From Prosthecobacter gellanilyticus (GTDB lineage Bacteria > Verrucomicrobiota > Verrucomicrobiia > Verrucomicrobiales > Verrucomicrobiaceae): DNA of 34,448 bases. How positions within the stretch are numbered: position 1 is the first letter of the stretch; each line of letters begins with the position of its first letter. The stretch lies in contig NZ_BKAG01000063.1 in NCBI RefSeq assembly GCF_007992435.1, forward strand, positions 1 through 34,448, written 5' to 3'. Below the pieces are notes generated by a model, which was given only the letters and a program-made list of their open reading frames with translations, did not search any database and was not told the origin of the DNA. This document shows positions 15,925 to 25,302 of the stretch, piece after piece. Made by a program: the position numbers and the translations under genes.

Positions 15925-18192
15925 TCAGGCGGCGGCCGTGGTGCTGCGGCGGCGCATGGCCAGCGTCAGGCCGATGATGATCACCAGCAGCGGCACGCCC
16001 AGCACGTTCAGCAGCGTGATCATGTTCTCGGTGAAATCGATGTCCTTGTTCTGGTCCTTCTTGATCTCACGCACTTCCTTCTGCAGCTGCTGGCGCTTCA
16101 GCGTCAGGTCCTGGATCTGCTTCGCCTGCGCGGGATCCACCACGAGCTGGCCGTTCTTCACTTTCAGCGGTCCGATCTTCTCGGCGATCTTGTCCATCTC
16201 CGCCTGCTTCTCCGTCAGGCTGGGGCGGAACAGCTTCTCCACGTTCTCACGCAGCTCGTCCATCTTCGTGAACGGACGGCGTGTGGAGGCACGGCTGCGG
16301 ACCTGCAGGAGGTCACCACCACCGCTGAGGATTTCCACCGCGTTCAGGAACATCGGCAGGTTGCCGTCCACCGCCACCAGGCCACCGGTCATCGGGTCCT
16401 GCTGCACGGCAAAGGCATCATACATCATGTCCGCATCCGCGAAGAGCATCACCACGCCCTCGGCGTTTTGGGACTCGAGGATCGTGCCGTCCGTGGGCTT
16501 CGCAGGTTCAGCAGGCTTGGCCTCGTCTTTCTTCGCTTCATCCTTCTTCGCCTCACCGGCAGGAGCAGGAGCGGCAGGGGCAGCGCCCGCAGGAGCAGCC
16601 ACAGGCTGAATGCTCAGCCCCGGAGTGGCGGCAGGAGTCGCAGGTGCGGCAGGAGTCGCAGGTGCGGCAGGTGCAGGCACAGGAGCCGCAGGTGCCGCCG
16701 GAACTGGCGTCACGACAGGTGCTGGAGCCGGAGCCGCCGCAGGCGCGGGGGCTGGCGTGGCGCTGGTCTTCGGAGCATTCGCATCATCCTGGGCACCACC
16801 ACCTTCAGGCGGGCGCATGCCGGGGAATCCGCCAGGAGGCATGCCAAAGCCGGTCGGGCCGCTCGGCGGCATGCCGGAGGGCTTCTCAGGAGCTGGCGCA
16901 GGCTTGCCACCTGGGAAGGCGGTCTTGAACTTGCCCTTCAGCATCACCGCCAGCGTCTGCTTCTTGCCGGAGGAGTTGAAGTTGGAGACAGGCTCGCGCA
17001 TCAGCTTCTCAGCTTCCGTGCTGTCCACCAGGTCACTGGCTTCGGAGGAGGAGGCCAGCGTGGTGGCCGTGACACCGTCCTTGGCATTCACGTCAAAGGA
17101 GCCGCTCATCATGAAGAGCAGGCTCTGCAGGTCAGAGGTGATGCGCTCGTTTTTGTTCAGAGCCTCGCTGGGCAGGCGCAGCGCCACCGCCGTCTGGCGG
17201 CCCATGAGCTGCGTGCGGTAGTTCACGTCCGCCACGATGTCCGTCTTGTTATATCCCACGCCCCAGGCCTTGAAGAGGTTTGGCAGGTCCGAGCTCGGAT
17301 TGATCACGCCGCCGGGCTGGCCGGTCATCGGGTTCTGCTGCTGGCTGTACACACGCTGCGCCACCAGGCACTGCGGATCCACCAGCGCCACCACCTGGCC
17401 GCCCTTCATCAGATACTGGTCGATGGCATACTCCGCCTGCTCCGTGATGTCCGCAGGGTGCACCACCACCAGCACATTGACGTCGGAGTCGATGCTCGTC
17501 GCACCCATCTGCACTTCACGCACTTCATAGTCCATGCGCAGGCGCTGGATCAGCACCCACGGCTGCTGGCCCTGCTGCTTCTGGAAGGGGAACATGGGCG
17601 AGCCGATGATCGGCATGCTGCTCATCACACCCACCACCGTCTTCTTCTCCCGGGACACCTTCTGGATCGCACGGGCGATGTTATACTCCAGCGCCGTCTC
17701 CTCGTTCGGGTTCAGGAAAGGCAGCACTTCCTTCTGCTTGCCGCACTGGATCGCCAGGCCGAGGTAGACATTGTCACCCTCGTTGTTCACCGGCACGCCC
17801 TGCACCTCATCTTCGCGGGCCTTGTCCTCGTCTTCCGTGTTCGGGTTCGGAGCCAGCTTTTCCAGGAACACCTTTTGGTTGCCCGCCTTCTGGCTGGCCT
17901 TCTGGAATTCCAGGAGCAGGTCCTGCACCATGCGGGAGTGCGTCTTCAGCACTGGCGGCATCACACGGTCCTCCGTGGTCACATAGTAGCGGATCGTCAC
18001 CGGCTCGTCCGGGTTCAGACGGTCCAGGATGTTGCGTGTGCCGTCAGACAGGGTGTAGAGCCTGTCTTGCGTCACATCAAAGCGGCCGTTCAGGAAGCCC
18101 AGGCCGCCGACGAGGAAGTTCACGGTGATGACAATGGCGATGGTCAGCAGGGCCGTGAGACCCGCAGTGCCTTCTTTGCTGTTCAGATTCAT
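15925..18192 (-). CDS. GldG-family ABC-type auxiliary protein
   Basis: Encodes 755 residues. An N-terminal membrane segment (about 10-34) is followed by the conserved DVTQDRLYTLSDGTRNIL, typical of GldG/ABC-auxiliary proteins, and then a large periplasmic region with VTIRYYVTTEDRVMP and VLVVVHPADITEQAEYAIDQYLMKGGQVVALVDP. A second membrane segment ends the protein (NVLGVPLLVIIIGLTLAMRRR). In Bacteroidetes GldG works with GldF and the ATPase GldA in gliding; in Verrucomicrobia the role is unknown. An Ala/Pro-rich insertion covers about residues 425-566, including two repeats of KKDEA; it is unusual for the family and splits the periplasmic domain. The start codon is preceded within 6 bp by a heptad array instead of a ribosome binding site. 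Confidence 0.88.
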   Translation of the reverse strand: MNLNSKEGTAGLTALLTIAIVITVNFLVGGLGFLNGRFDVTQDRLYTLSDGTRNILDRLNPDEPVTIRYYVTTEDRVMPPVLKTHSRMVQDLLLEFQKASQKAGNQKVFLEKLAPNPNTEDEDKAREDEVQGVPVNNEGDNVYLGLAIQCGKQKEVLPFLNPNEETALEYNIARAIQKVSREKKTVVGVMSSMPIIGSPMFPFQKQQGQQPWVLIQRLRMDYEVREVQMGATSIDSDVNVLVVVHPADITEQAEYAIDQYLMKGGQVVALVDPQCLVAQRVYSQQQNPMTGQPGGVINPSSDLPNLFKAWGVGYNKTDIVADVNYRTQLMGRQTAVALRLPSEALNKNERITSDLQSLLFMMSGSFDVNAKDGVTATTLASSSEASDLVDSTEAEKLMREPVSNFNSSGKKQTLAVMLKGKFKTAFPGGKPAPAPEKPSGMPPSGPTGFGMPPGGFPGMRPPEGGGAQDDANAPKTSATPAPAPAAAPAPAPVVTPVPAAPAAPVPAPAAPATPAAPATPAATPGLSIQPVAAPAGAAPAAPAPAGEAKKDEAKKDEAKPAEPAKPTDGTILESQNAEGVVMLFADADMMYDAFAVQQDPMTGGLVAVDGNLPMFLNAVEILSGGGDLLQVRSRASTRRPFTKMDELRENVEKLFRPSLTEKQAEMDKIAEKIGPLKVKNGQLVVDPAQAKQIQDLTLKRQQLQKEVREIKKDQNKDIDFTENMITLLNVLGVPLLVIIIGLTLAMRRRSTTAAA

Positions 18193-18198
18193 AAAATA

Positions 18199-18243
18199 GT
18201 TCGCAGTTGAGAGTTACAGTTCTCGGTTCTCAGTTCGCGGGTT
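18199..18243 (-). repeat. Family A heptad array abutting the gldG-like start codon
   Basis: On the minus strand this is a run of near-exact 7-bp units of the form AACYGMG (for example AACCGCG, AACTGAG, AACCGAG). On the + strand GTT recurs at 18199, 18206, 18213, 18219, 18226, 18233 and 18241. It ends 6 bp before the ATG at 18192 and occupies most of the 56-bp gap to the permease gene. The same unit is at 25268-25302, also against a start codon. Confidence 0.85.
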
Positions 18244-18248
18244 AAAAA

Positions 18249-19007
18249 TCAGGCACGCTTCGAGCGCAGGCCCATGTGGGTGATCACCAGACCCACCACG
18301 ATCACTGACACAAAGTAGAGCACGTCACGGATGACGAAGATGCCTTTGCTCATCTCATAGAAGTGATCCATGAAGCTCAGGTAGCTCACAAAGCGCACCG
18401 TGTTTTCCAGGGAGCTCGGCAGCGTGCGCACCACGCTGTCCACGATGCCCGGGAAGCCGATCAGCGTCAGCAGGATGCACAGCGCCACGGAGACGATGAA
18501 GCACACCACCTGGCTGCGCGTGTAGGCGCTGGCCGCGCTCGTCACCGCCAGGCAGCCCAGCGCATACAGGTAGCTCGCCACATAGCCCGTGATCATCGGG
18601 CCCGGATCCGGATCACCCAGCCAGGAGACCGTGATCACGATGGAGAAGGTCAGCGCCAGGCCGATGGCCCACACCAGCGCCGCCGCGATGAACTTGCCCA
18701 CGATGGCCTGCCATGGAGACAGCGGCATCGTCATCAGCAGCTCGATCGTGCCCAGACGATGCTCCTCCGACCACAGGCGCATGCCCACCGCAGGCCCCAG
18801 CACCAGGTAGATCCACGGATGCCAGAAGAAGAACGTCTGCGTCAGCGAGGCATTGTCACTGTCCAGAAAGCGGCCGAAGAAGAAGGTGAAACCCATCGTG
18901 GCCAGCAGGAAGATCACCACGATCACATACAGCACCGGGGAGTTGAAATACGAAAGGAACTCTCGTTTGAAGATTGCCAGCGTGGTGGCAACAGCATTGT
19001 TTTTCAT
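18249..19007 (-). CDS. ABC transporter permease (GldF/ABC-2 type)
   Basis: Encodes 252 residues with six hydrophobic segments, typical of ABC-2 permeases. It starts with an amphipathic KNNAVATTLAIFKREFLSYFNSP, common to GldF-like permeases that begin with a cytoplasmic helix. The RLWSEEHRLGTIELLMTMPLSPWQ stretch is a hallmark of this family, just before the second half of the membrane domain. Partners are the ATPase gene upstream (62 bp away) and the GldG-like gene downstream (56 bp). The transported substrate is unknown; as in GldAFG, the complex might act in envelope assembly or protein or polysaccharide export (inference). There is no Shine-Dalgarno: the leader before the ATG is pyrimidine-rich. 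Confidence 0.92.
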   Translation of the reverse strand: MKNNAVATTLAIFKREFLSYFNSPVLYVIVVIFLLATMGFTFFFGRFLDSDNASLTQTFFFWHPWIYLVLGPAVGMRLWSEEHRLGTIELLMTMPLSPWQAIVGKFIAAALVWAIGLALTFSIVITVSWLGDPDPGPMITGYVASYLYALGCLAVTSAASAYTRSQVVCFIVSVALCILLTLIGFPGIVDSVVRTLPSSLENTVRFVSYLSFMDHFYEMSKGIFVIRDVLYFVSVIVVGLVITHMGLRSKRA

Positions 19008-19069
19008 GAGCTCGGAAGAGGAAAATTGGTTAGGGGGAATGAGGGGGCGGAGGAGTTTGTTCAGGTCTC

Positions 19070-19798
19070 TTATTTCTCCAGGTCAGAACGCGTGATGGAG
19101 CGGAAGACCTCGTCCAGCGAGGTCGCACCCGGCACCAGCTTGCGCAGGGAGGCCGGCGTGCCGTCGGCCACCACCTTGCCGCGGTCGATGATCATCGCGC
19201 GGGAGCAGGCGGCATCCACCTCCTCCAGAATGTGCGTGGAGAAGATGATCGCCTTGTCCTTGCCCATGTTCTTGATCAGCTGGCGCACCTCATGTTTCTG
19301 GTTCGGGTCCAGGCCGTCCGTCGGCTCGTCCAGGATCAGCACATCCGGATCATGGATGATGCTCTGCGCGAAGCACGTGCGGTGGCGGTAACCTTTGGAA
19401 AGCGTGTCCACGCTCTGATTGCGCACCCGGTGCAGGAAGCACAGGTCCAGCACACGGTCGATCGCCTTGCTCTTCGCCGCGCCGGTGATGCCGCGCACCT
19501 CCGCGCAAAAGCCCAGGAAGCTCGCCACCGTCATGTCTGAGTAGAGAGGGGCGTTTTCCGGCAGGTAGCCGATGCTCTGCTTCGCCAGCTCAGGATTTTC
19601 CAGCATGTCCACCCCGCCGATCTTGATGCTGCCGGAGGTCGGGCGGAAATAGCCGGTGACCATGCGCATGGAGGTGGATTTGCCAGCGCCGTTGGGTCCG
19701 AGGAATCCGAGCACTTCACCTTTATTGACGGTGAAGGACACGTTATCCACGGCCACTTTGGCGCCGAATTCTTTTCGGAGGTTTTGCACTTGGATCAT
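19070..19798 (-). CDS. ABC transporter ATP-binding protein (GldA/ABC-2 type)
   Basis: Encodes 242 residues from the ATG at 19798 (MIQVQNLRKEFGAKVAV); the frame is open 18 codons further upstream, but that extension is polar and unlike the family. It has Walker A GPNGAGKST (34-42), the Q-loop region GYLPENAPLY, the signature as LSKGYRHR (Lys in place of Gly in LSGGQ, common in the GldA/NatA-like group), Walker B VLILDEPT and the H-loop STHIL. It is complete and should hydrolyse ATP to drive the permease encoded next. It is the first gene of the four-gene run. No clear promoter is found in the upstream region. Confidence 0.95.
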   Translation of the reverse strand: MIQVQNLRKEFGAKVAVDNVSFTVNKGEVLGFLGPNGAGKSTSMRMVTGYFRPTSGSIKIGGVDMLENPELAKQSIGYLPENAPLYSDMTVASFLGFCAEVRGITGAAKSKAIDRVLDLCFLHRVRNQSVDTLSKGYRHRTCFAQSIIHDPDVLILDEPTDGLDPNQKHEVRQLIKNMGKDKAIIFSTHILEEVDAACSRAMIIDRGKVVADGTPASLRKLVPGATSLDEVFRSITRSDLEK

Positions 19799-20263
19799 AC
19801 TGTCACTGTCATGGTTCGGGGGTTGATTTGAAGGGAGAGCGCCCTGTGACACATTGTCACGCGGAGGCGTTCAAAAACGGGCGGGCCGCTGTTATGATTG
19901 CGAGCAAAGAATTTGCAAGAGTGATTTAACCTCCTGATTCCCCCTAAAAACCCCCACCCCGCCTCATCGGGAGCACTTATGTCCCCTCCGCAGGGCATCT
20001 TGGGACGTGGAAATGGGGGAAGGGAGCATGAAAAACTGAAAAACTGAAAAGGGAGAAAGGCAGGGCCGTGCTCCCGCCACCCCCCCGTTCCATTGCCCTC
20101 CCTGTCCTTTCGGTCCTTTTTTCGGTCCTCTTGTCGGTCCAACTGGACCGCGCGCACCTCTGGTCCTTCGCCGTCTACGCGCTGGCCCGCCGAAAGACGC
20201 CGGGCGTCACCGGTCCTTTGTGTTGATGGAGTAAATATGGTTAGGCTGTCAGCCTCACCGCCA
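19799..20263. other. Intergenic region with simple repeats, no gene seen
   Basis: The 465 bp between the RCC1-protein stop and the ABC ATPase start contain no credible gene. A family B heptad array lies at 20031-20060 (two AAAAACTG units, then AAAAGGG and AGAAAGG). At 20104-20140 GTCC recurs four times with spacings of 9, 12 and 12 bp. A compact palindrome, GACGCC/GGCGTC, is near 20195. GTTAGGC at 20240-20246 lies within a small AGGCTG/CAGCCT palindrome 18 bp after the stop of the RCC1-protein gene. The region must hold the promoter of the ABC run, but I cannot point to it. Confidence 0.6.
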
Positions 20264-23200
20264 TCACCTGCCAAAGATGATCTGGGTGGTGGTGGCGCCC
20301 CCGGACTGGCCGCTGAGCTGGGGCACCAGGGCGCTCGCACCGCCCATGAGAGCCGTCTCAGCAGCCTCCGTGCTGGGCGGCTGGCGCAGGATGCCCTGAA
20401 AAGGCACCGTGAAGCTCTTCGTGCCTTGCAGCACGTTGAAGCTGCCGCTGACCAGACCATTGGCGGGGTTCACCGTCAGCTTCCAGGCGCGTGGGTTCGG
20501 GTTGGGCACGCTTAAGGCGCCTGTGGCACTGATGCTCGTGCTCATGGGCAGGCCCGTGACTGTCAGCCCTTCCGGGAGTGCGTGGTAGTTCACCATCAGC
20601 GCCTGGCTTTGGGGATTCAGCGCCAGCCGCTGACTCAGAGAGATGGCCGGCACACCCGGCTTCGCCGCCTGGGGCGGTAGCCATGGATCGATCATAGCGC
20701 GAAACTGCAGCATCCCGCCCTTATGACCATACAAATAGGAAGTCAGCGGCGGCAGATACCGCCTGCCTGGCAGGTCCGGGTGCGGCTGCAGCAGCCATAG
20801 TCCCCCGAGGAAGCTGTTCGCCCAGGCCCCGAAAGGCTGGACATACAGGCGGTAACCAAAAGTAGCGTCAGGCTGCAGGCTGGCCGTCACCCGCGTGCCG
20901 TCGGCCATGGCACCCGCCAGGGTCATCACCCCCTTCGCATCCGTCCTGGCAGAGAGGTGGCCATACCCTATCATGGCAGGAGGAACTCCGAGGCTTTGGT
21001 AGGGGGGCATCAACAGCACCGTGGACATGCCCTGGTTCCCCACCGCAGGCCTCCCGGTGAAGGTCCCGACCCGCCGACCCGAGAAACCCCGCGAGCGCCG
21101 GCTGGCACTGGAATTGCCGGTGAAGTTGTCAGCGTTCACCTCAGATCTGACGCCGCCGTCCTGCCCCACATTGAACTCGATCCTGTAGCGGTTGTAGATC
21201 CGGTTGGGACCGTAGAAGTATACTTGCACATCCCCGAAACCACGAACGTTGCTGACCTGCGCAGGCAGCAAGGGCTGTGAATACAACATGGGCGGAAACT
21301 CGCCACTGAAGCGGACCGGCGTCTTTTCCAGCGCCGTGGTCAGCTTGCCGCTGTAGGTCCGGCTGTTCGCAGAGACGGTGAATTCCAGCTTCGCATCCGG
21401 GCTCCCACCGTCATTGGTTTGACTGTAGGCATAGGGATAGACCAGCGCCTCATATTGCCCGGCCAGAGTGGCCACCGTCAGGCTGCCCTGGGCGGCCAGC
21501 AGCTGGTAATTGCTGGAGGCACCTCCGGTGGCGCGGATGGGGTAAACGCCGCCCAGGCTGCTCTTCGTGGCCGTGGTGGAGATCACCGGTGCCCGCGTCA
21601 CCGAACTTGCTGCCGTGTCTCCGCCCAGGAAGCCGCTGTAAACGTAAGTCAGCGGCGGATTGACGAAGCCCGTGAAATTCACCTGATCCTGCGGGATCAC
21701 CCAGAGAGGCGCCTTCTGGATCACCAGTGTGGCCGTCTTCTTCACGCTGCCACTCACCACCTCCACCGTGTAGCTGCCAGCATTCGTGGGCGGTGTGTTG
21801 CTCCAGACGGTTCCGGTCTTGTAGCGGATGGTGGCTGGTGTGACAGGTGCGTTCACCACACGGACAGCGCGCGGCGTGCTGGTGTAGGTCTGCACCAGGC
21901 CCAGCAGCGTCATGGCCGTGGGCGTGGCCTTGATCTGGATGGTCCTGTCCACCGCCGGGGCAGGGAGGAAGCTCGCATTGCCGCCCTGCGTGGCGCGGAT
22001 CTTCACCGTGCCCGGAGCACTGAAAATAAGCGTCTGGCTGTCCAGAGCCGTGCCGGGAGGGCCGGAGATGAGCGTTAGATTGACCGCCATGCCGGAGCTG
22101 GCTCTGGCGGCAAGAACCAGTGGGCTTTCCGCCAGCACCACACTCGCAGGCGGGCTGAATAGAATGCTCTGCGCCACTGTCACCACTGGCAGGGTGGTGG
22201 CCGCAAAGCTCACCTGCACCGGCTCCGCCGCATGCCAGGCTGCATTTCCGCTCTGCGTGGCCTCTATCACCACGGTGCCTGTCACTCCTGTTAGCGTCAT
22301 GGTATTTCCACTCACCGTCGCAGGCCCCGAGACCACCCGGTAAGTCACCGGCAGAGCGGAACTGGCGCTGGCGCTCAGGGTGAAGCTGCCGCTGGACGCA
22401 GGCCGGTCCGCCAGTGCCGGGAAGTGAATGCTCTGCTGGCCCGTCTGGGCGGTGAACTGGAGGCAGACCGGCACCGCCGCCATCCAGCTTTCATCTCCAG
22501 GCAGGAATGCCAGCAGCTCCAGAGTGCCCGGTGCCGTGGCGGTGAGACTCCCCGCCTCCACCACGGCAGGACCCGAGAGCACACGGTAGGTTACCGGCAG
22601 ACCGCTTTCCGTCGTCACCGGTAGAGAGAGCGGCTTGCTGGCTGCCACAAGCGCGGGCACCCCTGATGCCAGCAAGGACTGCCCCACCGCCACCGGCCAG
22701 CAGCGGCTTCTGCTGGTGGCTGGCCCGGTGGACTTGCCCAGTTGCTGCATGCCATCCCGGCCAAAGCTCCACACCGTCCCGTCCCGGCTGCGTGCATAGC
22801 TGGAATATCGCCCCTGCTGTTTGGGCAGGCTTGACCACACATTCCCCTCCCCGATCCGCAGGGGAAGCTCATGCTGGCCGCCGTCTTCCGTTCCCGCCTG
22901 CCCCTCTCCGTTGTCTCCCCAAGCCCAGAGGCTGCCGTCTGACTTCAGCGCCAGCGTGTGGTAACCTCCGCAGCTCACTGCCACCCAGTCCGTGCCGGTG
23001 CCCACCTGCACGGGAGAGGCGCGGCTGGCAGTAGTGCCATCTCCCAGGGCTCCCCAGAAATTACTCCCCCAGCACCACAGCGTGCCATCCTCCCTGAGCG
23101 CCGCTGTGTGGTTCAGGCCGGATGAAATCTGCTTCCACTTCGCCCCCACGGCGATCTGTGCCGGAGTCGACCTCGTTGTCAGCGTGCCATCCCCGAGCCG

Positions 23201-25147
23201 GCCAAATGCCCCCTCTCCCCATGTCCACAGGGTGCCGTCCTCCCGCAGAGCCACCGTGTGCAGGTGGCCGCAAGTCACATCCTTCCAAACACCGCCACCA
23301 GAGACCTGCGCGGGAGTGTCGCGCGCGCTAAAGGACCCGAGTCCGAGCTGCCCCCAGTCATTGGAGCCCCAGCCCCAGAGCGTGCCGTCCTGGCGGATGG
23401 CCAGGGTGTTGCTGGTGCTGGTGGACACCGACTCCCACACCGCCTCATTGCCGATCTGCACCGGCGTGCTGAAACTGGAATGCGTAGCAGGTCCCTGCGC
23501 CAGTTGGTCGTCAAAGTTGGAACCCCAGCCCCAGAGCGTGCCATCCGTGCGGACAGCCAGCGTATGAGACTGGCCACAGGCCAGGGTGGCCCAGGTGCTG
23601 CCGCTGCCGATCTGGATCCGCGTCGATACCGGGACGAGGGTGCCGTTTGCCAGCTCCCCGGAGGCATTGTCCCCCAGTCCCCAGAGCGTGCCGTCTGCCC
23701 GCAGCTCGATCGCGTGGTTCACACCTGCTACTGGCAGAGAGGTAAACTGGGTCGCTGGCCCTGGAGACTGCGTGTTCGTGTCGCCCGTCTCCCCGTTCCG
23801 GTTCCGGCCCCAGGTGAAGAGCAGGCCTCCGCGCACCATCAGGCAGTGGGCTGTGCCGCAGGCCATCATGTCCACCCCTCCCCGTTCATCTACCAGCCAG
23901 GGCACCTGTCTTTGCAGCCGCGTCCCGTCTCCCAGCTGCCCGCTGCTGTTAGCTCCCCAGCCCCAGAGCGTGCCGTTCTTTTTCACCGCCAGCGTAAAGT
24001 AGCCTCCCGCCACCACCGTCGCCCAATCTGTCCCGCCGGGGACCAGGGCCGGACTCAGGGAGTCTCCCGGGCCTGTGCCCAGCTGGTCATACGTATTGCT
24101 CCCCCAGGACAGCAAATGGCCGTCCGCATCCAGGGCCACTGTATGGTAGACCCCGCAGGTCACCCGTGCCCAGACCCGTGTGCCCGCCATCTGGGTAGGG
24201 CTGCTGGCCAGGCCGCCCAGACTGCCATTTCCCAGCTGTGCCTTGAAATTGTCACCCCAGCACCAGAGCGTTCCGTCCGTGCGGATCGCGGCCGTATGGC
24301 GCATTCCGCAGCTCACCTGGGACCAGTTGGTGGCGCTGCCGATCTGCCGCAGCCCGTGAGACGCGCTGTTTGCCCCCACCTGCCCCCGGCTGTTGTCCCC
24401 GCAGCCCCAGAGGGTGCCGTCTGCACGCAGGGCCAGGGTGTGGAGTTGACCGCAGGCCACCTGCACCCAGTCATTGGCGGTGCCGATCCGCACAGGGGTC
24501 AGGCGTGTGCTGGTGGTGCCGTCTCCTAGGGCACCGTAGATATTCCATCCCATGGCCCACAGGCTGCCATCCGTCTGGATGCCCATGGTGTGGAATTCCC
24601 CGCAGGCCACCTGACTCCACTGGGTGCCGCTTCCCACCTGCACCGGCGCATAAGTCTGCACAGTGAAGCCGTCCATGCCCCACATCCACAGCGTGCCGTC
24701 CGCGCGGATCCCTGCGGAGTGCGTGTAACCTGCCGCCACCTTCACAAACCTCTGGCTCGCCTCTCCGATGACGAAAGTGCGGAACACCGGCGGCGCCGGA
24801 TCAAAGGCCCCATTGCCCGCCTGAACTGCCTTCACCGTCACTGATCCCGCCGAACCTGTGAGTGTCAGCGTGTCTCCCGTCACCGTGGCGCGCGCTGGCG
24901 TGCTCACGATGCTGAAAGCCACCGGCAACCCGCTGCTCGCAGAGGCGGAAAGCGTCACCGGACCACTCGTCGTCAACTGGTCAGGAATGGCTGTAAAAGT
25001 GATGCTCTGCGGCTCTCCCGCCCGAAGGCTGCTGCTCGGCAGCACACTGAGAACGATCACGGACAGTAAAAGAAAACGGGGGGCAAAATCAAAAAAACGC
25101 ACCCCGGGATAATGCCGTGAACTAAGGAAAATGGCAAGGTTTCTCAC
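20264..25147 (-). CDS. Giant secreted protein: 14 RCC1 repeats, Ig-like repeats, MBG-type domain, shared C-terminal module
   Basis: Encodes 1627 residues from GTG 25147, which has GGAGG 11 bp upstream, the best ribosome site in the window. A GTG at 25102 is an alternative. Longer starts up to 25300 run into repeat DNA and are rejected. An export signal ends near SLRAGE. One Ig-like unit (about 46-130) precedes 14 RCC1 repeats (about 136-820), recognisable by DGTLWGWGxNxxG. Three more units of the same Ig-like type follow (about 820-1070), each with ASSGLPV-like and QxGNxxxxPA motifs. Next comes an MBG-like domain (about 1080-1225), then a module also found at the end of the protein at 30703-34095. 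Fourteen repeats would fit two seven-bladed propellers. Surface or matrix location is inferred; the ligand is unknown. Confidence 0.85.
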   Translation of the reverse strand: MRNLAIFLSSRHYPGVRFFDFAPRFLLLSVIVLSVLPSSSLRAGEPQSITFTAIPDQLTTSGPVTLSASASSGLPVAFSIVSTPARATVTGDTLTLTGSAGSVTVKAVQAGNGAFDPAPPVFRTFVIGEASQRFVKVAAGYTHSAGIRADGTLWMWGMDGFTVQTYAPVQVGSGTQWSQVACGEFHTMGIQTDGSLWAMGWNIYGALGDGTTSTRLTPVRIGTANDWVQVACGQLHTLALRADGTLWGCGDNSRGQVGANSASHGLRQIGSATNWSQVSCGMRHTAAIRTDGTLWCWGDNFKAQLGNGSLGGLASSPTQMAGTRVWARVTCGVYHTVALDADGHLLSWGSNTYDQLGTGPGDSLSPALVPGGTDWATVVAGGYFTLAVKKNGTLWGWGANSSGQLGDGTRLQRQVPWLVDERGGVDMMACGTAHCLMVRGGLLFTWGRNRNGETGDTNTQSPGPATQFTSLPVAGVNHAIELRADGTLWGLGDNASGELANGTLVPVSTRIQIGSGSTWATLACGQSHTLAVRTDGTLWGWGSNFDDQLAQGPATHSSFSTPVQIGNEAVWESVSTSTSNTLAIRQDGTLWGWGSNDWGQLGLGSFSARDTPAQVSGGGVWKDVTCGHLHTVALREDGTLWTWGEGAFGRLGDGTLTTRSTPAQIAVGAKWKQISSGLNHTAALREDGTLWCWGSNFWGALGDGTTASRASPVQVGTGTDWVAVSCGGYHTLALKSDGSLWAWGDNGEGQAGTEDGGQHELPLRIGEGNVWSSLPKQQGRYSSYARSRDGTVWSFGRDGMQQLGKSTGPATSRSRCWPVAVGQSLLASGVPALVAASKPLSLPVTTESGLPVTYRVLSGPAVVEAGSLTATAPGTLELLAFLPGDESWMAAVPVCLQFTAQTGQQSIHFPALADRPASSGSFTLSASASSALPVTYRVVSGPATVSGNTMTLTGVTGTVVIEATQSGNAAWHAAEPVQVSFAATTLPVVTVAQSILFSPPASVVLAESPLVLAARASSGMAVNLTLISGPPGTALDSQTLIFSAPGTVKIRATQGGNASFLPAPAVDRTIQIKATPTAMTLLGLVQTYTSTPRAVRVVNAPVTPATIRYKTGTVWSNTPPTNAGSYTVEVVSGSVKKTATLVIQKAPLWVIPQDQVNFTGFVNPPLTYVYSGFLGGDTAASSVTRAPVISTTATKSSLGGVYPIRATGGASSNYQLLAAQGSLTVATLAGQYEALVYPYAYSQTNDGGSPDAKLEFTVSANSRTYSGKLTTALEKTPVRFSGEFPPMLYSQPLLPAQVSNVRGFGDVQVYFYGPNRIYNRYRIEFNVGQDGGVRSEVNADNFTGNSSASRRSRGFSGRRVGTFTGRPAVGNQGMSTVLLMPPYQSLGVPPAMIGYGHLSARTDAKGVMTLAGAMADGTRVTASLQPDATFGYRLYVQPFGAWANSFLGGLWLLQPHPDLPGRRYLPPLTSYLYGHKGGMLQFRAMIDPWLPPQAAKPGVPAISLSQRLALNPQSQALMVNYHALPEGLTVTGLPMSTSISATGALSVPNPNPRAWKLTVNPANGLVSGSFNVLQGTKSFTVPFQGILRQPPSTEAAETALMGGASALVPQLSGQSGGATTTQIIFGR

Positions 25148-25267
25148 ATTTTGCTCTTCCTCCTTCCCCTCACCGCCCTCTGCAGTGCAGCGCATTTTTC
25201 TTGGCAAGAATCCTCCGCAAAGGCAGCCTCTCTTCCCACGTTCCTTTTCCCCGCCTGCCGCCATACT

Positions 25268-25302
25268 AACCGAGAACCGCGAACTGCGAACCGAGAACAA
25301 AC
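25268..25302 (+). repeat. Family A heptad array abutting a start codon
   Basis: Five consecutive, exactly 7-bp units of the form AACYGMG (the last is AACAAAC) end 3 bp before the ATG at 25306. No ribosome binding site is present. The unit matches the array upstream of the gldG-like gene, in the same orientation relative to its gene. It lies in the 158-bp divergent region shared with the RCC1-protein gene. Confidence 0.88.

Noticed and set aside
16468..18210. 580-codon open frame on the + strand opposite the gldG-like gene
   Set aside because: It is His/Arg-rich with no family resemblance and lies fully antisense to a clearly coding gene; typical of GC-rich shadow frames.
23258..24529. 423-codon + strand frame opposite the RCC1 repeats
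   Set aside because: Antisense shadow; its apparent internal repeats only mirror the RCC1 units.
20264..25300. Longer 1678-residue version of the RCC1 protein starting at 25300
   Set aside because: The extra N-terminus translates the heptad repeat on the opposite strand and low-complexity leader, and would bury the signal peptide. GTG 25147 (or 25102) gives a better export signal.
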